Assembly: GCA_900467685.1 (NCBI GenBank)
Contig: UBQX01000003.1
Span: 265,863-329,862, forward strand
Direction of reading: 5' to 3'
DNA: 64,000 bases
Origin: Hyphomicrobiales bacterium
GTDB lineage: Bacteria; Pseudomonadota; Alphaproteobacteria; Rhizobiales; Rhizobiaceae
Of this stretch, positions 29,875 through 39,686 are shown one piece after another. The translations under genes were made by a program, and so were the position numbers. A model generated the notes under the pieces. The model ran no database searches, was not told where the DNA came from, and was given only the letters and a program-made list of their open reading frames with translations. The first letter of the stretch is position 1, and each line of letters starts with the position of its first letter.

Positions 29875-31001
29875 CAATAAAGCACGACGCCGCGGATGCT
29901 TTCGCCCTTGTGCATCAGGTCGAAGCCCTTGTTGATGTCTTCCAGAGGCATCGTGTGGGTGATCATCGGGTCGATCTGGATCTTGCCTTCCATGTACCAT
30001 TCGACGATCTTCGGCACGTCCGTGCGGCCGCGCGCGCCGCCGAAGGCCGTGCCCATCCAGTTGCGGCCGGTGACCAGCTGGAACGGACGCGTGGAAATTT
30101 CCTGGCCGGCGCCGGCAACGCCGATGATGACCGACTTGCCCCAGCCGCGATGCGAGGCTTCCAGAGCCTGGCGCATGACCTTGGTGTTGCCCGTGCAATC
30201 GAACGTGTAATCCGCGCCGCCGATCAGGTCGCCATGGCGCTTGGTCATGTTGACGAGGTAGGGCACGATGTCGTCGCCGACCTCCTTCGGGTTGACGAAA
30301 TGCGTCATGCCGAACTTTTCGCCCCAGGCCTTGCGGTCCGGGTTGATGTCGACGCCGATAATCATGTCGGCACCTGCAAGGCGCAGGCCCTGCAGCACGT
30401 TGAGCCCGATCCCGCCGAGGCCGAAGACGATCGCGGTCGAACCGATTTCGACCTTGGCCGTGTTGATGACGGCGCCGATGCCCGTCGTCACGCCGCAGCC
30501 GATGTAGCAGACCTTGTCGAAGGGCGCGTCGGGGTTGATCTTGGCGAGTGCAATTTCCGGCAGAACCGTGAAGTTCGCGAAGGTCGAGCAGCCCATGTAG
30601 TGGTGGATCTTGTCCTTGCCGATCGAGAAGCGGCTCGTGCCGTCCGGCATCACGCCCTGACCCTGGGTCGCGCGGATCGAGGTGCAGAGGTTGGTCTTGC
30701 GCGAGGTGCAGGAATAGCACTCACGGCATTCCGGCGTGTAGAGCGGAATGACGTGGTCGCCCTTCTTCAGCGAGGTCACGCCCGGCCCGACGTCAACGAC
30801 GATGCCGGCGCCCTCGTGGCCCAGAATGGCCGGAAACAGGCCTTCCGGATCGGCGCCCGACAGGGTGAAATCATCCGTATGGCAGATACCAGTCGCCTTG
30901 ATTTCAACGAGCACTTCGCCGGCCTTGGGGCCTTCGAGCTGGACAGTCATGATCTCGAGCGGTTTTCCTGCCTGAACGGCGACGGCGGCGCGGACATCCA
31001 T
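29874..31001 (-). CDS. adhC: S-(hydroxymethyl)glutathione dehydrogenase (class III alcohol dehydrogenase)
   Basis: 375 residues from ATG 31001 ([17 protein letters not shown]), GGAAG upstream. It oxidises the formaldehyde-glutathione adduct with NAD and also reduces S-nitrosoglutathione. [46 protein letters not shown] carries the four cysteines of the structural zinc; [32 protein letters not shown] and [20 protein letters not shown] (NAD site) complete the class III pattern. Coupled to the downstream GNAT gene. Confidence 0.95.
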   Translation of the reverse strand: MDVRAAVAVQAGKPLEIMTVQLEGPKAGEVLVEIKATGICHTDDFTLSGADPEGLFPAILGHEGAGIVVDVGPGVTSLKKGDHVIPLYTPECRECYSCTSRKTNLCTSIRATQGQGVMPDGTSRFSIGKDKIHHYMGCSTFANFTVLPEIALAKINPDAPFDKVCYIGCGVTTGIGAVINTAKVEIGSTAIVFGLGGIGLNVLQGLRLAGADMIIGVDINPDRKAWGEKFGMTHFVNPKEVGDDIVPYLVNMTKRHGDLIGGADYTFDCTGNTKVMRQALEASHRGWGKSVIIGVAGAGQEISTRPFQLVTGRNWMGTAFGGARGRTDVPKIVEWYMEGKIQIDPMITHTMPLEDINKGFDLMHKGESIRGVVLY

Positions 31002-31094
31002 GGGGCTTCCTTCCGATTCTTCTGATAAATCAAATGTTGAGGCCACGTTGTGGCATGGCGCGCGGCACCGGCTCAAGCCCCGCCGCGGCAAAAA

Positions 31095-32708
31095 TCATCC
31101 CCGGGCCGCCGCCGCGATTTCCACCGCCATGCGTTCGGCAATCGCGATCGTCGGCGCATTGGTGTTGCCGCTGATGAGGTTCGGCATGACCGAGGCATCG
31201 ATGACCCGAAGCCCATCGACCCCGCGCACCTTGAGGCTCGTATCGACCACGGCCATCGGCCCGTTGCCCATGCGGCAGGTGCCGACGGGGTGGTAGATCG
31301 TGTCGGCGCGGGCGCGGATGTGTTCCATCAGCTCGGCATCGCTATCGGTCTTCAGCGGGAAGAGCTCGCGCTTGAAATGCCGGGCAAGGGACGGGGCAGC
31401 GGCGATGGCGCGTACGCGCTTCACGCCCTTCAGCATCAGGTCCGCATCCCGCGGATCGGCGAGATAGTTCGGGTCGATCAGCGGTGCTGCGTCGGCGTCG
31501 CGGCTTGCGAGCTTCACTTCGCCGCGGCTCTTCGGTCGCAGCACGCAGACATGGATCGAATAGCCATAGCCCGGATGCAGCTTGCGGGCATGATCATCGA
31601 GAATACCGAGCACGAAGTGGAGCTGCAGATCCGGCCGGTCGACATCGGGTGAGGATTTGATGAAGGCGCCGCCCTCGGCGAAGGGGGTTGCCAGCATGCC
31701 GGTGCCGTCCTTGCGCCAGCGCAAGGCCTCGGCGATGATCTTGGCAGTGCCCGCCGCGCCGATGCCCACCGTGTCCTTGATCGTGGTGAAGACGGGCAGG
31801 ACGTAATCCAGATGGTCCTGCAGGTTCTGGCCGACGCCGGGCAGATCGTTCAGAACCTCGATACCGAGCGATTTCAGATGCGCGGCCGGACCGATGCCGG
31901 ACAGCATGAGGAGTTGCGGCGAACCGAAGGCGCCGGAGGCGACGATGACCTCGCGCCGCGCGCGCAGGTTCCGTTCCGTGCCTTTTTCCCTGGTGCGCAC
32001 GCCGACGGCGCGATTGCCCTCGAAGATGATCCGCTGGGCCTGCACGCCGGTCATGACCTTCAGATTGCGACGGCCCATTGCCGGATGCAGATAGGCGGCC
32101 GCAGCCGAGCAGCGCTCGCCGTTCTTTGCCCCGCCATGAAACTGTGTCACTTGGTAGAGACCGACGCCTTCCTGGTCGGGGCCGTTGAAATCGTCGTTGC
32201 GGCGGATCTGGCATTCTTCCGCCGCGCGGATGAAGTCTTCCGTCAGGCCGCGCGGCGTCTGCTGCTCCGCGACCTGCAACGGCCCGTCGGCGGAATGCAG
32301 CGCGGATGAACCGCGCTGGTTGCCTTCGGATTTCAGGAACCAGGGCAGCATGTCGTGCCAGCCCCAGCCGGGGCAGCCGTCGAGCGCCCAGCCATCGTAA
32401 TCTTCCGGCTGGCCGCGCACATAGAGCATGGCGTTGATGGCGCTGGAACCGCCCAGCGCCTTGCCGCGCGGCTGGTAGCCACGCCGGCCGTTCAGGCCTT
32501 TCTGCGGCACGGTCTCGAAGGCCCAGTTGGTGATCTTGGGCTTGCCGGGCAGGGTGGCAATGGTGCCGAAGGGCATGCGGGTGACAAGCCCCCGACCTTC
32601 GCCGCCGGCCTCCAGAAGGCAGACCGTCACGCGGGCATCTTCCGAAAGACGCGCGGCCAGAACCGAGCCGGCGGACCCGCCGCCAACAATCACATAATCA
32701 AATTCCAT
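31095..32708 (-). CDS. GMC-family FAD-dependent oxidoreductase (choline dehydrogenase-like)
   Basis: 537 residues from ATG 32708 (MEFDYVIVGGGSAGSVLAARLSED), the ADP-binding fold with FAD. GGSSAINAMLYVRGQPEDYDGW and GAFGSPQLLMLSGIGPAAHLK are the two GMC signatures; HPVGTCRMG holds the active-site His and LKVRGVDGLRVIDASVMPNLISGNTNAPTIAIAERM the C-terminal block. Substrate may be choline or another alcohol; no betaine gene is adjacent. Together with the formaldehyde dehydrogenase 93 bases downstream it suggests oxidation of alcohols that yield formaldehyde, which is inference. Confidence 0.9.
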   Translation of the reverse strand: MEFDYVIVGGGSAGSVLAARLSEDARVTVCLLEAGGEGRGLVTRMPFGTIATLPGKPKITNWAFETVPQKGLNGRRGYQPRGKALGGSSAINAMLYVRGQPEDYDGWALDGCPGWGWHDMLPWFLKSEGNQRGSSALHSADGPLQVAEQQTPRGLTEDFIRAAEECQIRRNDDFNGPDQEGVGLYQVTQFHGGAKNGERCSAAAAYLHPAMGRRNLKVMTGVQAQRIIFEGNRAVGVRTREKGTERNLRARREVIVASGAFGSPQLLMLSGIGPAAHLKSLGIEVLNDLPGVGQNLQDHLDYVLPVFTTIKDTVGIGAAGTAKIIAEALRWRKDGTGMLATPFAEGGAFIKSSPDVDRPDLQLHFVLGILDDHARKLHPGYGYSIHVCVLRPKSRGEVKLASRDADAAPLIDPNYLADPRDADLMLKGVKRVRAIAAAPSLARHFKRELFPLKTDSDAELMEHIRARADTIYHPVGTCRMGNGPMAVVDTSLKVRGVDGLRVIDASVMPNLISGNTNAPTIAIAERMAVEIAAAARG

Positions 32709-32920
32709 AAAATATCCTCCCGCTCCCGGAAGAAGAAGATGCAAGGAATCCGGCGCTTGTCAACGCGCCGAAAGCGGGGCCGGAGCCGTATCGGAGGGGC
32801 GGGTGCGGCGGTGCGCGGTTGTGTCGCTGCGGGAGCGCCCGCTTGGTCAGTCGAAGGTGACCGTTAACTTTCGCGTGCTATCCTTTTCGTTCTCCTCCGC
32901 GTTGTATCGAGGTTCTGACG

Positions 32921-34183
32921 GTGGACACAATCAATCCGGGGCTGATCCTTCTGGGGATCAACCTGTTTCTCCTCTGGCTGATCATGGCGGCTCCGGTTGG
33001 CGTGCGCACGCTTCGCCTGACACGCCGTTTCGAGGCGCGGCCGGAGCGGATCTGGTCGGCCATCGATCCGCTGGGTGAGCACGCCGACTGGAATCCGTCC
33101 GTCATTTCCTCGCGCGCCGAAGGCCCGTCCGGACGCTTTGCGCGCCAGGCTTTCGATCATCTCGACCGCAAGGGCGCGCCGATCGAACGCGTTCTGGAAA
33201 TTTCCCGCGAGGACCGCTTTGCCTATTCCGCCCGAGTCGTCGATGACAGCGCGCTCGATCCGACCTTCTGGGCCGCCTATCGCGAGCGGCGTGCGCTGCG
33301 CGAAGAGAACGGCGCGACCGAACTCGTCGTCGAGCAGACAGACCGCTATCGCGGCATTGCCTTTCTGGTCTTCCGCTATTTCGCGCTTCGCCGCGAGCTG
33401 CGCTCGCTGGAAGGCTGGCTGAAGACAGGCGAGGCGAAGAAGGTGGGTGTGTTCGAGCGCCCGCCGATGCAGGTTTTCCTGGCCGTCGTCTCGACGCTCC
33501 TGTTCTGGCCTTTCTTCGGGCTGACGGTGAACGGCCTTGTGCTGTCGTCGATCCTGACGCTCGTCATCGTCCTGCATGAACTCGGCCACATGGCGGCGTA
33601 TCGCGCCTTCGGGCACCGCACGGCGCGGATGATCTTCGTGCCGCTGCTCGGCGGCATCGCGATTGGCGGCCGGCCCTATAATTCCAATTTCGAGGCGGCA
33701 ACCTGCGCGCTGATGGGGGCGGGCATGTCCGCCTTTGTCGTGCCGATCGCCATTGTCGGCCACGAGGCGGCGATGAAGAGCCAGATCGCGAATGCGCTGG
33801 ACCGGCCGCTGCTGGTGATGATTCTCGTTCTCGGCGGGTTCAATCTGCTGAACCTCCTGCCCATGGCGCGCTTCGATGGCGGCCAGGTGCTGCGGCGGAT
33901 CTTTCCCGGGCTCGGCATGCAGATGCTCGGCAGTTTCGGCATTTCGGCGGTCATCGCCGTCACAGGCTGGGAAGTCGGCGTGCCGCAGGACATTCTCGTC
34001 GTGTCGCTCGCCATCTTCGCGCTGCTGAGCATGATCAGCACCGGCACCGTCAAGATGCGCGATGAACTGGCACCCATGCGCCCGGCAGAAGGCCTGCTGG
34101 TCGGTCTCGGCCTCTACGCGGCCGTGATCATCCACAGCTATGCGATCGTCTTCTCTGCCGCGTTCCTCTTCGGATCAGCCTGA
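32921..34183 (+). CDS. SRPBCC (START-like) domain fused to a site-2-protease-type (M50) membrane metalloprotease
   Basis: 420 residues from GTG 32921. After a first membrane helix ([16 protein letters not shown]), residues 30-165 form a START-like/SRPBCC lipid-binding domain ([26 protein letters not shown] ... [18 protein letters not shown] ... [16 protein letters not shown]). The C-terminal half has about six membrane segments with [15 protein letters not shown] (zinc HExxH) and [18 protein letters not shown] (NLxPxxxxDGG, third ligand), the two site-2-protease motifs. S2P enzymes cut membrane-bound anti-sigma factors. No anti-sigma gene lies nearby. The last 9 bases overlap lipB tail-to-tail. 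Confidence 0.85.
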   Translation: MDTINPGLILLGINLFLLWLIMAAPVGVRTLRLTRRFEARPERIWSAIDPLGEHADWNPSVISSRAEGPSGRFARQAFDHLDRKGAPIERVLEISREDRFAYSARVVDDSALDPTFWAAYRERRALREENGATELVVEQTDRYRGIAFLVFRYFALRRELRSLEGWLKTGEAKKVGVFERPPMQVFLAVVSTLLFWPFFGLTVNGLVLSSILTLVIVLHELGHMAAYRAFGHRTARMIFVPLLGGIAIGGRPYNSNFEAATCALMGAGMSAFVVPIAIVGHEAAMKSQIANALDRPLLVMILVLGGFNLLNLLPMARFDGGQVLRRIFPGLGMQMLGSFGISAVIAVTGWEVGVPQDILVVSLAIFALLSMISTGTVKMRDELAPMRPAEGLLVGLGLYAAVIIHSYAIVFSAAFLFGSA

Positions 34184-34900
34184 CGAAGAGACGCTCACTG
34201 TCGGCCCGAAGACCTCCTCGAAGGCCTCGCGCAGCCGTATGTCCACATCCGCCATCATGACCGGCAGGCCGAGATCGACGAGGCTCGTCACGCCATAGGC
34301 GGAGATGCCGCAAGGGACGATGCCGCCGAAATGGTCGAGATCCGGATCGACATTCAGCGACAGGCCGTGAAAGCTCACCCACTTGCGCAAACGAATACCG
34401 AGTGCCGCGATCTTGTCCTCCGACATGGAGCCATCGGGGAGCGTCGGCTTTTCCGGCCGGCGCACCCAGACGCCAACCCGATCCTCGCGCCGCTCTCCCT
34501 TGACGTTCATCGCATCGAGCGTGCGGATGATCACCTCTTCGAGTGCTGCCACATAGGCGCGCACATCCTGGCGCCGGCGCTTCAGGTCAAGCATGATATA
34601 GGCCACGCGCTGGCCGGGGCCATGATAGGTGTATTCGCCGCCGCGCCCGGTTTGGAACACGGGGAAGCGATCCGGCTGCACGAGGTCCTTGGCGTCGGCG
34701 CTGGTGCCGGCCGTGTAGAGCGGCGGATGTTCCAGCAGCCACACGAGTTCGTCGGCCTGGCCGTCCGCGATGAGGGCCACCTGCCGCTCCATCTCGGCCA
34801 CGGCCTCCTCATAGGGAATCAAACCGTCGGAAATCCACCAGCGCACGGGCGGACAGTCTTCCGCAGCGAACATGGAGGGGGCGATATCCTGGCGAAGCAT
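34175..34900 (-). CDS. lipB: Octanoyltransferase LipB
   Basis: About 241 residues from ATG 34900, placed by AAGGAA nine bases upstream. LipB moves octanoate from acyl carrier protein to lipoyl domains, the first step of lipoate synthesis. Motifs: [59 protein letters not shown] (catalytic Lys region) and [18 protein letters not shown] (catalytic Cys). Monocistronic; no lipA adjacent. Confidence 0.96.
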   Translation of the reverse strand: MLRQDIAPSMFAAEDCPPVRWWISDGLIPYEEAVAEMERQVALIADGQADELVWLLEHPPLYTAGTSADAKDLVQPDRFPVFQTGRGGEYTYHGPGQRVAYIMLDLKRRRQDVRAYVAALEEVIIRTLDAMNVKGERREDRVGVWVRRPEKPTLPDGSMSEDKIAALGIRLRKWVSFHGLSLNVDPDLDHFGGIVPCGISAYGVTSLVDLGLPVMMADVDIRLREAFEEVFGPTVSVSSSG

Positions 34901-35028
34901 GGGAGGCATTTCCTTGTTTTACCTGCATTTAGGGCGTCGAACCCCTGTCGCGCAAGGGGTTGCGCCTGCCTGCCTCAAAGCCCCGCGCGAAAAACCATCC
35001 ACAGCTACAAAAAAACGTCATCGTCCAC

Positions 35029-35057
35029 TTGTGCACCCCAAATGCTTTTGCTACATG
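35029..35057 (+). promoter_or_regulatory. Probable promoter of tRNA-Leu
   Basis: TTGTGC (35029-35034) and TACATG (35052-35057) with a 17-base spacer, 35 bases before the tRNA 5' end. Both hexamers deviate from consensus. Confidence 0.4.
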
Positions 35058-35091
35058 CAGCCGCGCCGGAGCAATTCGGCTCTACCACGAT

Positions 35092-35176
35092 GCGGTCGTG
35101 GCGGAATTGGTAGACGCGCAGCGTTGAGGTCGCTGTGTCGCAAGACGTGGAAGTTCGAGTCTTCTCGACCGCACCA
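35092..35176 (+). tRNA. tRNA-Leu (anticodon GAG)
   Basis: Acceptor stem GCGGTCG pairs with CGACCGC, discriminator A, and the CCA is encoded (35174-35176). The D-loop has GGAATTGGTAGACGCG, the anticodon stem-loop is AGCG-TTGAGGT-CGCT giving GAG (codons CUC/CUU), a long variable arm (GTCGCAAGACGT) marks a class II tRNA, and the T-arm has GTTCGAGTC. Total 85 nt. Confidence 0.96.
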
Positions 35177-35177
35177 T

Positions 35178-35227
35178 TCGGCTCTCAAGCCGAATTAAAG
35201 AACCCGGCCTTGAGCCGGGTTTTTTGT
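35178..35227 (+). terminator. Terminator of tRNA-Leu
   Basis: AACCCGGC-CTTGA-GCCGGGTT followed by TTTTT at 35201-35226 is a classic terminator. A second small hairpin, TTCGGCT-CTCA-AGCCGAA (35178-35195), precedes it and may serve in 3'-end processing. Confidence 0.8.
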
Positions 35228-35396
35228 TGTTTGGGTGGGCCTTGCTGCGGTTTGGTGAAGCGTCAAATCGGTCAGCGGATATAGCCAAGGAAACGAAGCT
35301 CAACGTGGCTTGCAGTGTGGTGATCGCAGGATCTGCAATCTTTAGCTGAATATTTGGAGGCATTGCGCGGTTTGTTCTTGTCTCTATTTCGGTGAG

Positions 35397-36797
35397 GTGT
35401 CTAATCGTTTTGAAGACATCAACTTTGAGGCTCCCGCTGTGTCGCTCGTATTCGATGTTCATTCCGCCGCACGTTCTTCGATTGACGAGATTGCATCAGC
35501 GGCCCTTGTTGCTATCCAACCCATTAACATAGTTGGCCAACCTCAGACTAAGCACGATTGGTGGTCGCCATCTGGCGCGCTGAAGATCACCCGTGAAACC
35601 ATGGTGAACTTTCCTAAGCTATGGGTGTCGGATGACACAGGTTCGCGAGCGTTTGTATTTATGGAGTGCGATGAGCGCCCGTGGGGAATTCCTATCGATA
35701 AGTATATGCGCGTGGAAACGCTGGTCGATGCGGTTCTAAAACTCAAATGGGCTCGGACCTCGTTAAGCGACAAGTTCGTAAGGGAGTGCTTCCTTGAATG
35801 GGCGGAGAAGAGCATCCTAAAAGCAACCACGGAAAGCTTTTGCGATTACCTTCTATTTCTGTGTTCGAAGAAGGTAGTCAAAATCAGAGCTGTTGTACCT
35901 ATTCAATATCTCGCAGTCGAAGAGAGGTTTGAGTTCGGTCCGGGATCAATAATACCGTTCGGGGACGGCTTTTTCTCCGACTTGGAACGCAATTTGGAGA
36001 GCATGGAAGCCAGCAAGGCTGATCGTGCCCGCTTGCTCTACGAACGCATGAAGTCGGATATGAAGGATTGCGCAGCGTTCGAACTGGAGCTTATCGCGGA
36101 GCCGAATTATGCGCAGGAGATTTCGTTGCAGTTAGCAACTGATATGGTTGGATTGTTGCGCTTCTTATCCCCCGCTTCGGGGGAAGCATCGCTGATGTCA
36201 CCTCTATCGCCGCTCGGAGCAACGCATGTACCAGACTACCATGTCATAACGCTGGGCATTAATAAGTCGTTCTCCTACACTCACGGCATGGCTGCCGAAA
36301 CTGCGGGGTACTGGCTCGTAAGCAAATACGTGGTTGAGGAAATGCGTCGTGAGAACCTTGAGGCTTTAGGGCAGCTACTTTTGATCGACGGTCTTAGCGA
36401 GTTTGCTCGCTCTGTACGCTCGAGCATATTGGCCTTCTCTCGCGCGCTTACTTTTCCAGATATGTCGGACCGCCTCATCTTTGCGTTTTCAGCGATCGAA
36501 GGGCTGATGTTAAAAGACCAGAGTGAGCCAATACAACAAAATGTTGGCGAGCGAGTGGCCTTTCTTACCACCAATGACCCGGAGGAGAGGCAGAGTGTCG
36601 TCGGAAACTTCAGGTCGGTCTATCGGATGCGCTCGCAATACATTCACCATCGGCTAACGACTATTGATCTCTCGGAGCTCAATGATGCGTTTGAAAACAT
36701 TAGAAATGCTCTTGCCGCAGCTGTGGAAAATCTCGATCAATTCGCGACGCGGCAGGAGTTTCTAGCGGCCATCGACAGACGCAAGTATGGTGCGTGA
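35397..36797 (+). CDS. HEPN-domain protein (ApeA-like C-terminus), possible phage-defence RNase
   Basis: 466 residues from a GTG at 35397. The C-terminal 120 residues (DRLIFAFSAIEGLMLKD ... NVGERVAFLTTNDPEERQSVVGNFRSVYRMRSQYIHHRL) resemble the ApeA-type HEPN domain, with a RSQYIH core fitting the RX4-6H ribonuclease motif of HEPN toxins. The N-terminal 300 residues look like an uncharacterised sensor part (WWSPSGALKITRETM, FMECDERPWGIPIDKY). Composition is visibly poorer in GC than the neighbours, and it sits directly after a tRNA gene, a usual insertion point for accessory DNA. Single-gene abortive infection is the favoured idea, not shown. Confidence 0.7.
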   Translation: MSNRFEDINFEAPAVSLVFDVHSAARSSIDEIASAALVAIQPINIVGQPQTKHDWWSPSGALKITRETMVNFPKLWVSDDTGSRAFVFMECDERPWGIPIDKYMRVETLVDAVLKLKWARTSLSDKFVRECFLEWAEKSILKATTESFCDYLLFLCSKKVVKIRAVVPIQYLAVEERFEFGPGSIIPFGDGFFSDLERNLESMEASKADRARLLYERMKSDMKDCAAFELELIAEPNYAQEISLQLATDMVGLLRFLSPASGEASLMSPLSPLGATHVPDYHVITLGINKSFSYTHGMAAETAGYWLVSKYVVEEMRRENLEALGQLLLIDGLSEFARSVRSSILAFSRALTFPDMSDRLIFAFSAIEGLMLKDQSEPIQQNVGERVAFLTTNDPEERQSVVGNFRSVYRMRSQYIHHRLTTIDLSELNDAFENIRNALAAAVENLDQFATRQEFLAAIDRRKYGA

Positions 36798-36807
36798 CGG
36801 TTTTTTA

Positions 36808-38091
36808 TCATTGATCGCGAAAGTTGCTTTGATCTCTCGGCAAACTCACCACAAACGCCGCTCCCCCACCTTCCGCTTCCTCACACCTCACGCTCCCCCC
36901 ATGCAGCTCGGCGATCTGCCGGACCAGCGCCAGCCCGATCCCCCAGCCGCCCGCTGCCTCTGCTCGACCCGCCGGCCGGTAGAACGGCTCAAAGATGCGT
37001 TCACGTTCACTCTGCGGGATGCCGTCGCCGTGGTCAGTCACCGTTAGGTGAAGGGCGTCGGCGGTTTCCGTTACGGAAACTTCGATGGGGGGCTTGCCGT
37101 GGCGGGTGGCGTTCTGGAGGAGGTTGCGGATCAGGCGGCGGATGAGGCGGCCGTTGGCGCGGATGAGGGTGGAGGGGCCGGTGACGGTGACGGCGTCCGC
37201 GGCGTCGAAATGGGTGCTTTCTTCCGCGGCGATCGCCACGAGGTCGACCATGTCCTCGAAGCTCTCCGTGCGGCCGGCCTGCAGGCGGCTGGAGATGAGG
37301 ATTTCGTCGACCAGTTCGTCGAGTTCGGCCATGTTGCGGACGATCTCGGTCTTCAGGTTTTCGGCCGGATCGGCCTCGAACATTTCGATCGCCATGCGGA
37401 GACGCGCGAGCGGCGAGCGCAGTTCGTGGCTGGCATTGGCCAGCAGGTTCTTCTGCGCGGTCACCAGGTCTTCGATGCGGCCGGCGGCCATGTTGAAGGT
37501 GCGGGCCACATCGGCGATCTCGTCATTGCCTTCGACGGTGAGGCGCGTTTCGAGCGCGCCGGCGCTCCATGTGTCCATGCCGGTCTTCAGAGTTTCCAGA
37601 CGGCGGGTGAGGCGGCGGGTGACGGGGAGGGCTGCGAGGCCGAGGGCTGCAGCAATGAGCAGAATGACGACGGCGACATTCTGGCGGTGCGGGCCGAAGG
37701 GCCGGCGGCTGCGGGCGACGACCTTCAGCCCATCCGGCGTCTCGAAGGCAAAGGTGCGGCCCGGCGGGCGGAAGCCCTTGGGGTCGTCCGTCGTGACATC
37801 CGGAGGCACCGGGCGGCCGGCATTGGCAATGAGCGTGCCCTGCTTGTCATAGACGCTGATATCGGCATTCACCGTGTCCGACATGCGGCGCACCGCGCGC
37901 TCGAGGTTGAAATTCTCGCCGGGCGGCGGCAGCACAGAATCGATGAAGGGGCCGAGGCGGGCGGAGAGGGGATCGCGCTGGTCGAACTTGCCGATGGCGG
38001 CGAAGGCGACGAAGACGAGCGCGACGAGCGCGAGGCCCATCAGGATCGTGGCGTAGAATTGCAGGAAGAGGGAGCGGCGGATGAAGTTCAT
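36808..38091 (-). CDS. Sensor histidine kinase (Cpx/EnvZ-like)
   Basis: 427 residues. Two membrane helices (about 10-30 and 143-163) enclose a periplasmic sensor region of about 110 residues (ERAVRRMSDTVNADISVYDKQG, a CpxA-like feature). Then come HAMP (LTVEGNDEIADVARTFNMAA), the phospho-acceptor H-box NASHELRSPLARLRMAIEMF and ATPase boxes NLLQNATRHGKPP, DHGDGIPQSERERIFEPFYR and GWGIGLALVRQIAELHGG. Its start overlaps the response regulator stop by 4 bases. Confidence 0.93.
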   Translation of the reverse strand: MNFIRRSLFLQFYATILMGLALVALVFVAFAAIGKFDQRDPLSARLGPFIDSVLPPPGENFNLERAVRRMSDTVNADISVYDKQGTLIANAGRPVPPDVTTDDPKGFRPPGRTFAFETPDGLKVVARSRRPFGPHRQNVAVVILLIAAALGLAALPVTRRLTRRLETLKTGMDTWSAGALETRLTVEGNDEIADVARTFNMAAGRIEDLVTAQKNLLANASHELRSPLARLRMAIEMFEADPAENLKTEIVRNMAELDELVDEILISSRLQAGRTESFEDMVDLVAIAAEESTHFDAADAVTVTGPSTLIRANGRLIRRLIRNLLQNATRHGKPPIEVSVTETADALHLTVTDHGDGIPQSERERIFEPFYRPAGRAEAAGGWGIGLALVRQIAELHGGSVRCEEAEGGGAAFVVSLPRDQSNFRDQ

Positions 38092-38801
38092 GCGCCACCT
38101 GCCGGCGTCTGGTGGCGGGCGAAGAGATAGCCGGCGCCGCGCACGGTGATGATGCGGCGCGGGTGCTTGGGGTCGGTTTCGATGGCGGCGCGGATGCGCG
38201 AGATGTGGACATCGATGGAGCGGTCGAAGGCTTCCAGTTCTTCGCCCTTGACCATGTCCATCAGCTGGTCGCGGGAGAGCACCCGGCCGGCATTTTCAGC
38301 CAGCGCCACAAGGAGATCATATTGATAGCCGGTGATCTGGCGTTCCTCGCCATCGACGCGGATCTGGCGGGCGCCCCGGTCGATCTCGAGCGTGCCGAAG
38401 GTGAGAATATCGGCGTCGCGCGCGGGGTTCATCGTGCCCTGGCTGCGGCGCAGGATGGCGCGCAGGCGTGCGAGCAGTTCGCGTGGCGAGAAGGGCTTGG
38501 GGAGGTAGTCGTCGGCGCCGAGTTCAAGGCCGACAATGCGGTCGGTCTCTTCGCCCTTGGCGGTCAGCATGAGGATCGGAAGGTCCGAGGTGGCGCGGAC
38601 CTTCCGACAGACCTCAAAGCCGTCGAGGTCGGGCAGCATGAGGTCGAGAATGACGACGGCCGGCGGAGTGCGGGCGATTTCCGCCAGGCCGTCTTTGCCG
38701 GTCGCGCTGGCGCGCGTGGCAAATCCTTGCTTGCGAAGGTAGTCTTCCAGCATGGCGGTGAGCCTCGTATCATCGTCGATGATGAGTATGTCCGCCGTCA
38801 T
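38088..38801 (-). CDS. OmpR-family response regulator (CpxR-like)
   Basis: 237 residues. The receiver domain has the acidic pair DDD near residue 9, the phosphorylated Asp in VVILDLMLPDLDG and the Lys in LPKPFSPREL. The C-terminal winged helix carries TGYQYDLLVALAENAGRVLSRDQLMDMV and RSIDVHISRIRAAIETDPKHPRRIITVRGAGYLF. Together with the downstream kinase and the upstream LTXXQ protein the arrangement matches an envelope-stress Cpx-like module. Confidence 0.94.
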   Translation of the reverse strand: MTADILIIDDDTRLTAMLEDYLRKQGFATRASATGKDGLAEIARTPPAVVILDLMLPDLDGFEVCRKVRATSDLPILMLTAKGEETDRIVGLELGADDYLPKPFSPRELLARLRAILRRSQGTMNPARDADILTFGTLEIDRGARQIRVDGEERQITGYQYDLLVALAENAGRVLSRDQLMDMVKGEELEAFDRSIDVHISRIRAAIETDPKHPRRIITVRGAGYLFARHQTPAGGA

Positions 38802-38852
38802 GCCGTGATGTCCTTCCTGAAAGCCCGGGGATTCCCCCGGGCCGTTATAGCA

Positions 38853-39410
38853 TCACCAGCGCGGGCGGTGACCGTGCGATTCAAATTCCTTGGCAAGCTT
38901 GGCGCGCTGGTCCGGCGTCAGAACCTCGGCCGCGTCGAGCATGGCGGTGGTCATGATCTTCGAGGCATCGTCCATCTTCTGGACGCGGGCCTTGCGCATG
39001 GCTTCGACGGCATCGCGGTCGATCGTGGGCTTTTCCAGGAGCGCCTTCATCTGATCGCGCATCTGGCCGGGCTCGCCGCGAGTGGCTTTCATATCGTCGC
39101 GGGCCTTCTCGAAGATCGCCTTGATCTTCTGCTTCTGCTCGTCGGTCGCGTCGACGCTGTCCAGAGCCTTGGTCATGCGGTGTTCCATGAAGCCGCCCTT
39201 GACGCGCTCCATCATGCCGCCGTGATGGCCGCCCATGCCGGCCATTTCCATTCCGGGCATTCCCATGCCGGGACCGTCCTTGGCGATGGCGAAGGCGCCG
39301 ATGCCGGCGGCCGTGACGGCGACGATGGCAAGCCCTGCGATGGTCGAGCGGCGCTTCCAGTTGAGTCCGGTCTTCTGCGCGGTCTCTTGCATGTTTTCAT
39401 TCGGTTCCAT
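38853..39410 (-). CDS. CpxP/Spy-like periplasmic LTXXQ-motif protein
   Basis: About 185 residues from ATG 39410, chosen for GGAG nine bases upstream. An N-terminal membrane anchor or uncleaved signal (STIAGLAIVAVTAAGIGAFAIAK) is followed by a Met/Gly/His-rich segment (MGMPGMEMAGMGGHHGGMMERV), which could bind metal, and a long helical domain with two LTXXQ-type motifs (VDATDEQKQKI, LTPDQRAKL). Spy/CpxP act as periplasmic chaperones and inhibit Cpx signalling. It leads the operon with the response regulator and kinase. Confidence 0.85.
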   Translation of the reverse strand: MEPNENMQETAQKTGLNWKRRSTIAGLAIVAVTAAGIGAFAIAKDGPGMGMPGMEMAGMGGHHGGMMERVKGGFMEHRMTKALDSVDATDEQKQKIKAIFEKARDDMKATRGEPGQMRDQMKALLEKPTIDRDAVEAMRKARVQKMDDASKIMTTAMLDAAEVLTPDQRAKLAKEFESHGHRPRW

Positions 39411-39686
39411 GAGTGTCTCCGTCGCCTCTTCGGCTTGTGTTTCGATGAGAGTGATCATGGGGCAAGAACGTTTCGGCTGTTCTTGGCGTTTGTAAAGAAA
39501 CGTAAAGTTCGCTTCTCCCCGGCGCGGAGCGTCGATCCTGCCGGAAAAACAGGGCTTTGCTGCAGTTTTCCAAGGCTGCCTGCCGTTACGTCGGTGGACG
39601 CGGAAGCCATTTTCCGCTAGCACGGGGAGGCTCGCTCGATGGCGGCGCGAACCCGAACAATTCATCTCTTTGAACAGGAGACGCCG

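Noticed and set aside
35177..36830. Integrated element with duplicated tRNA 3' end
   Set aside because: No repeat of the tRNA 3' end occurs after the HEPN gene and there is no integrase, so no att sites can be named.
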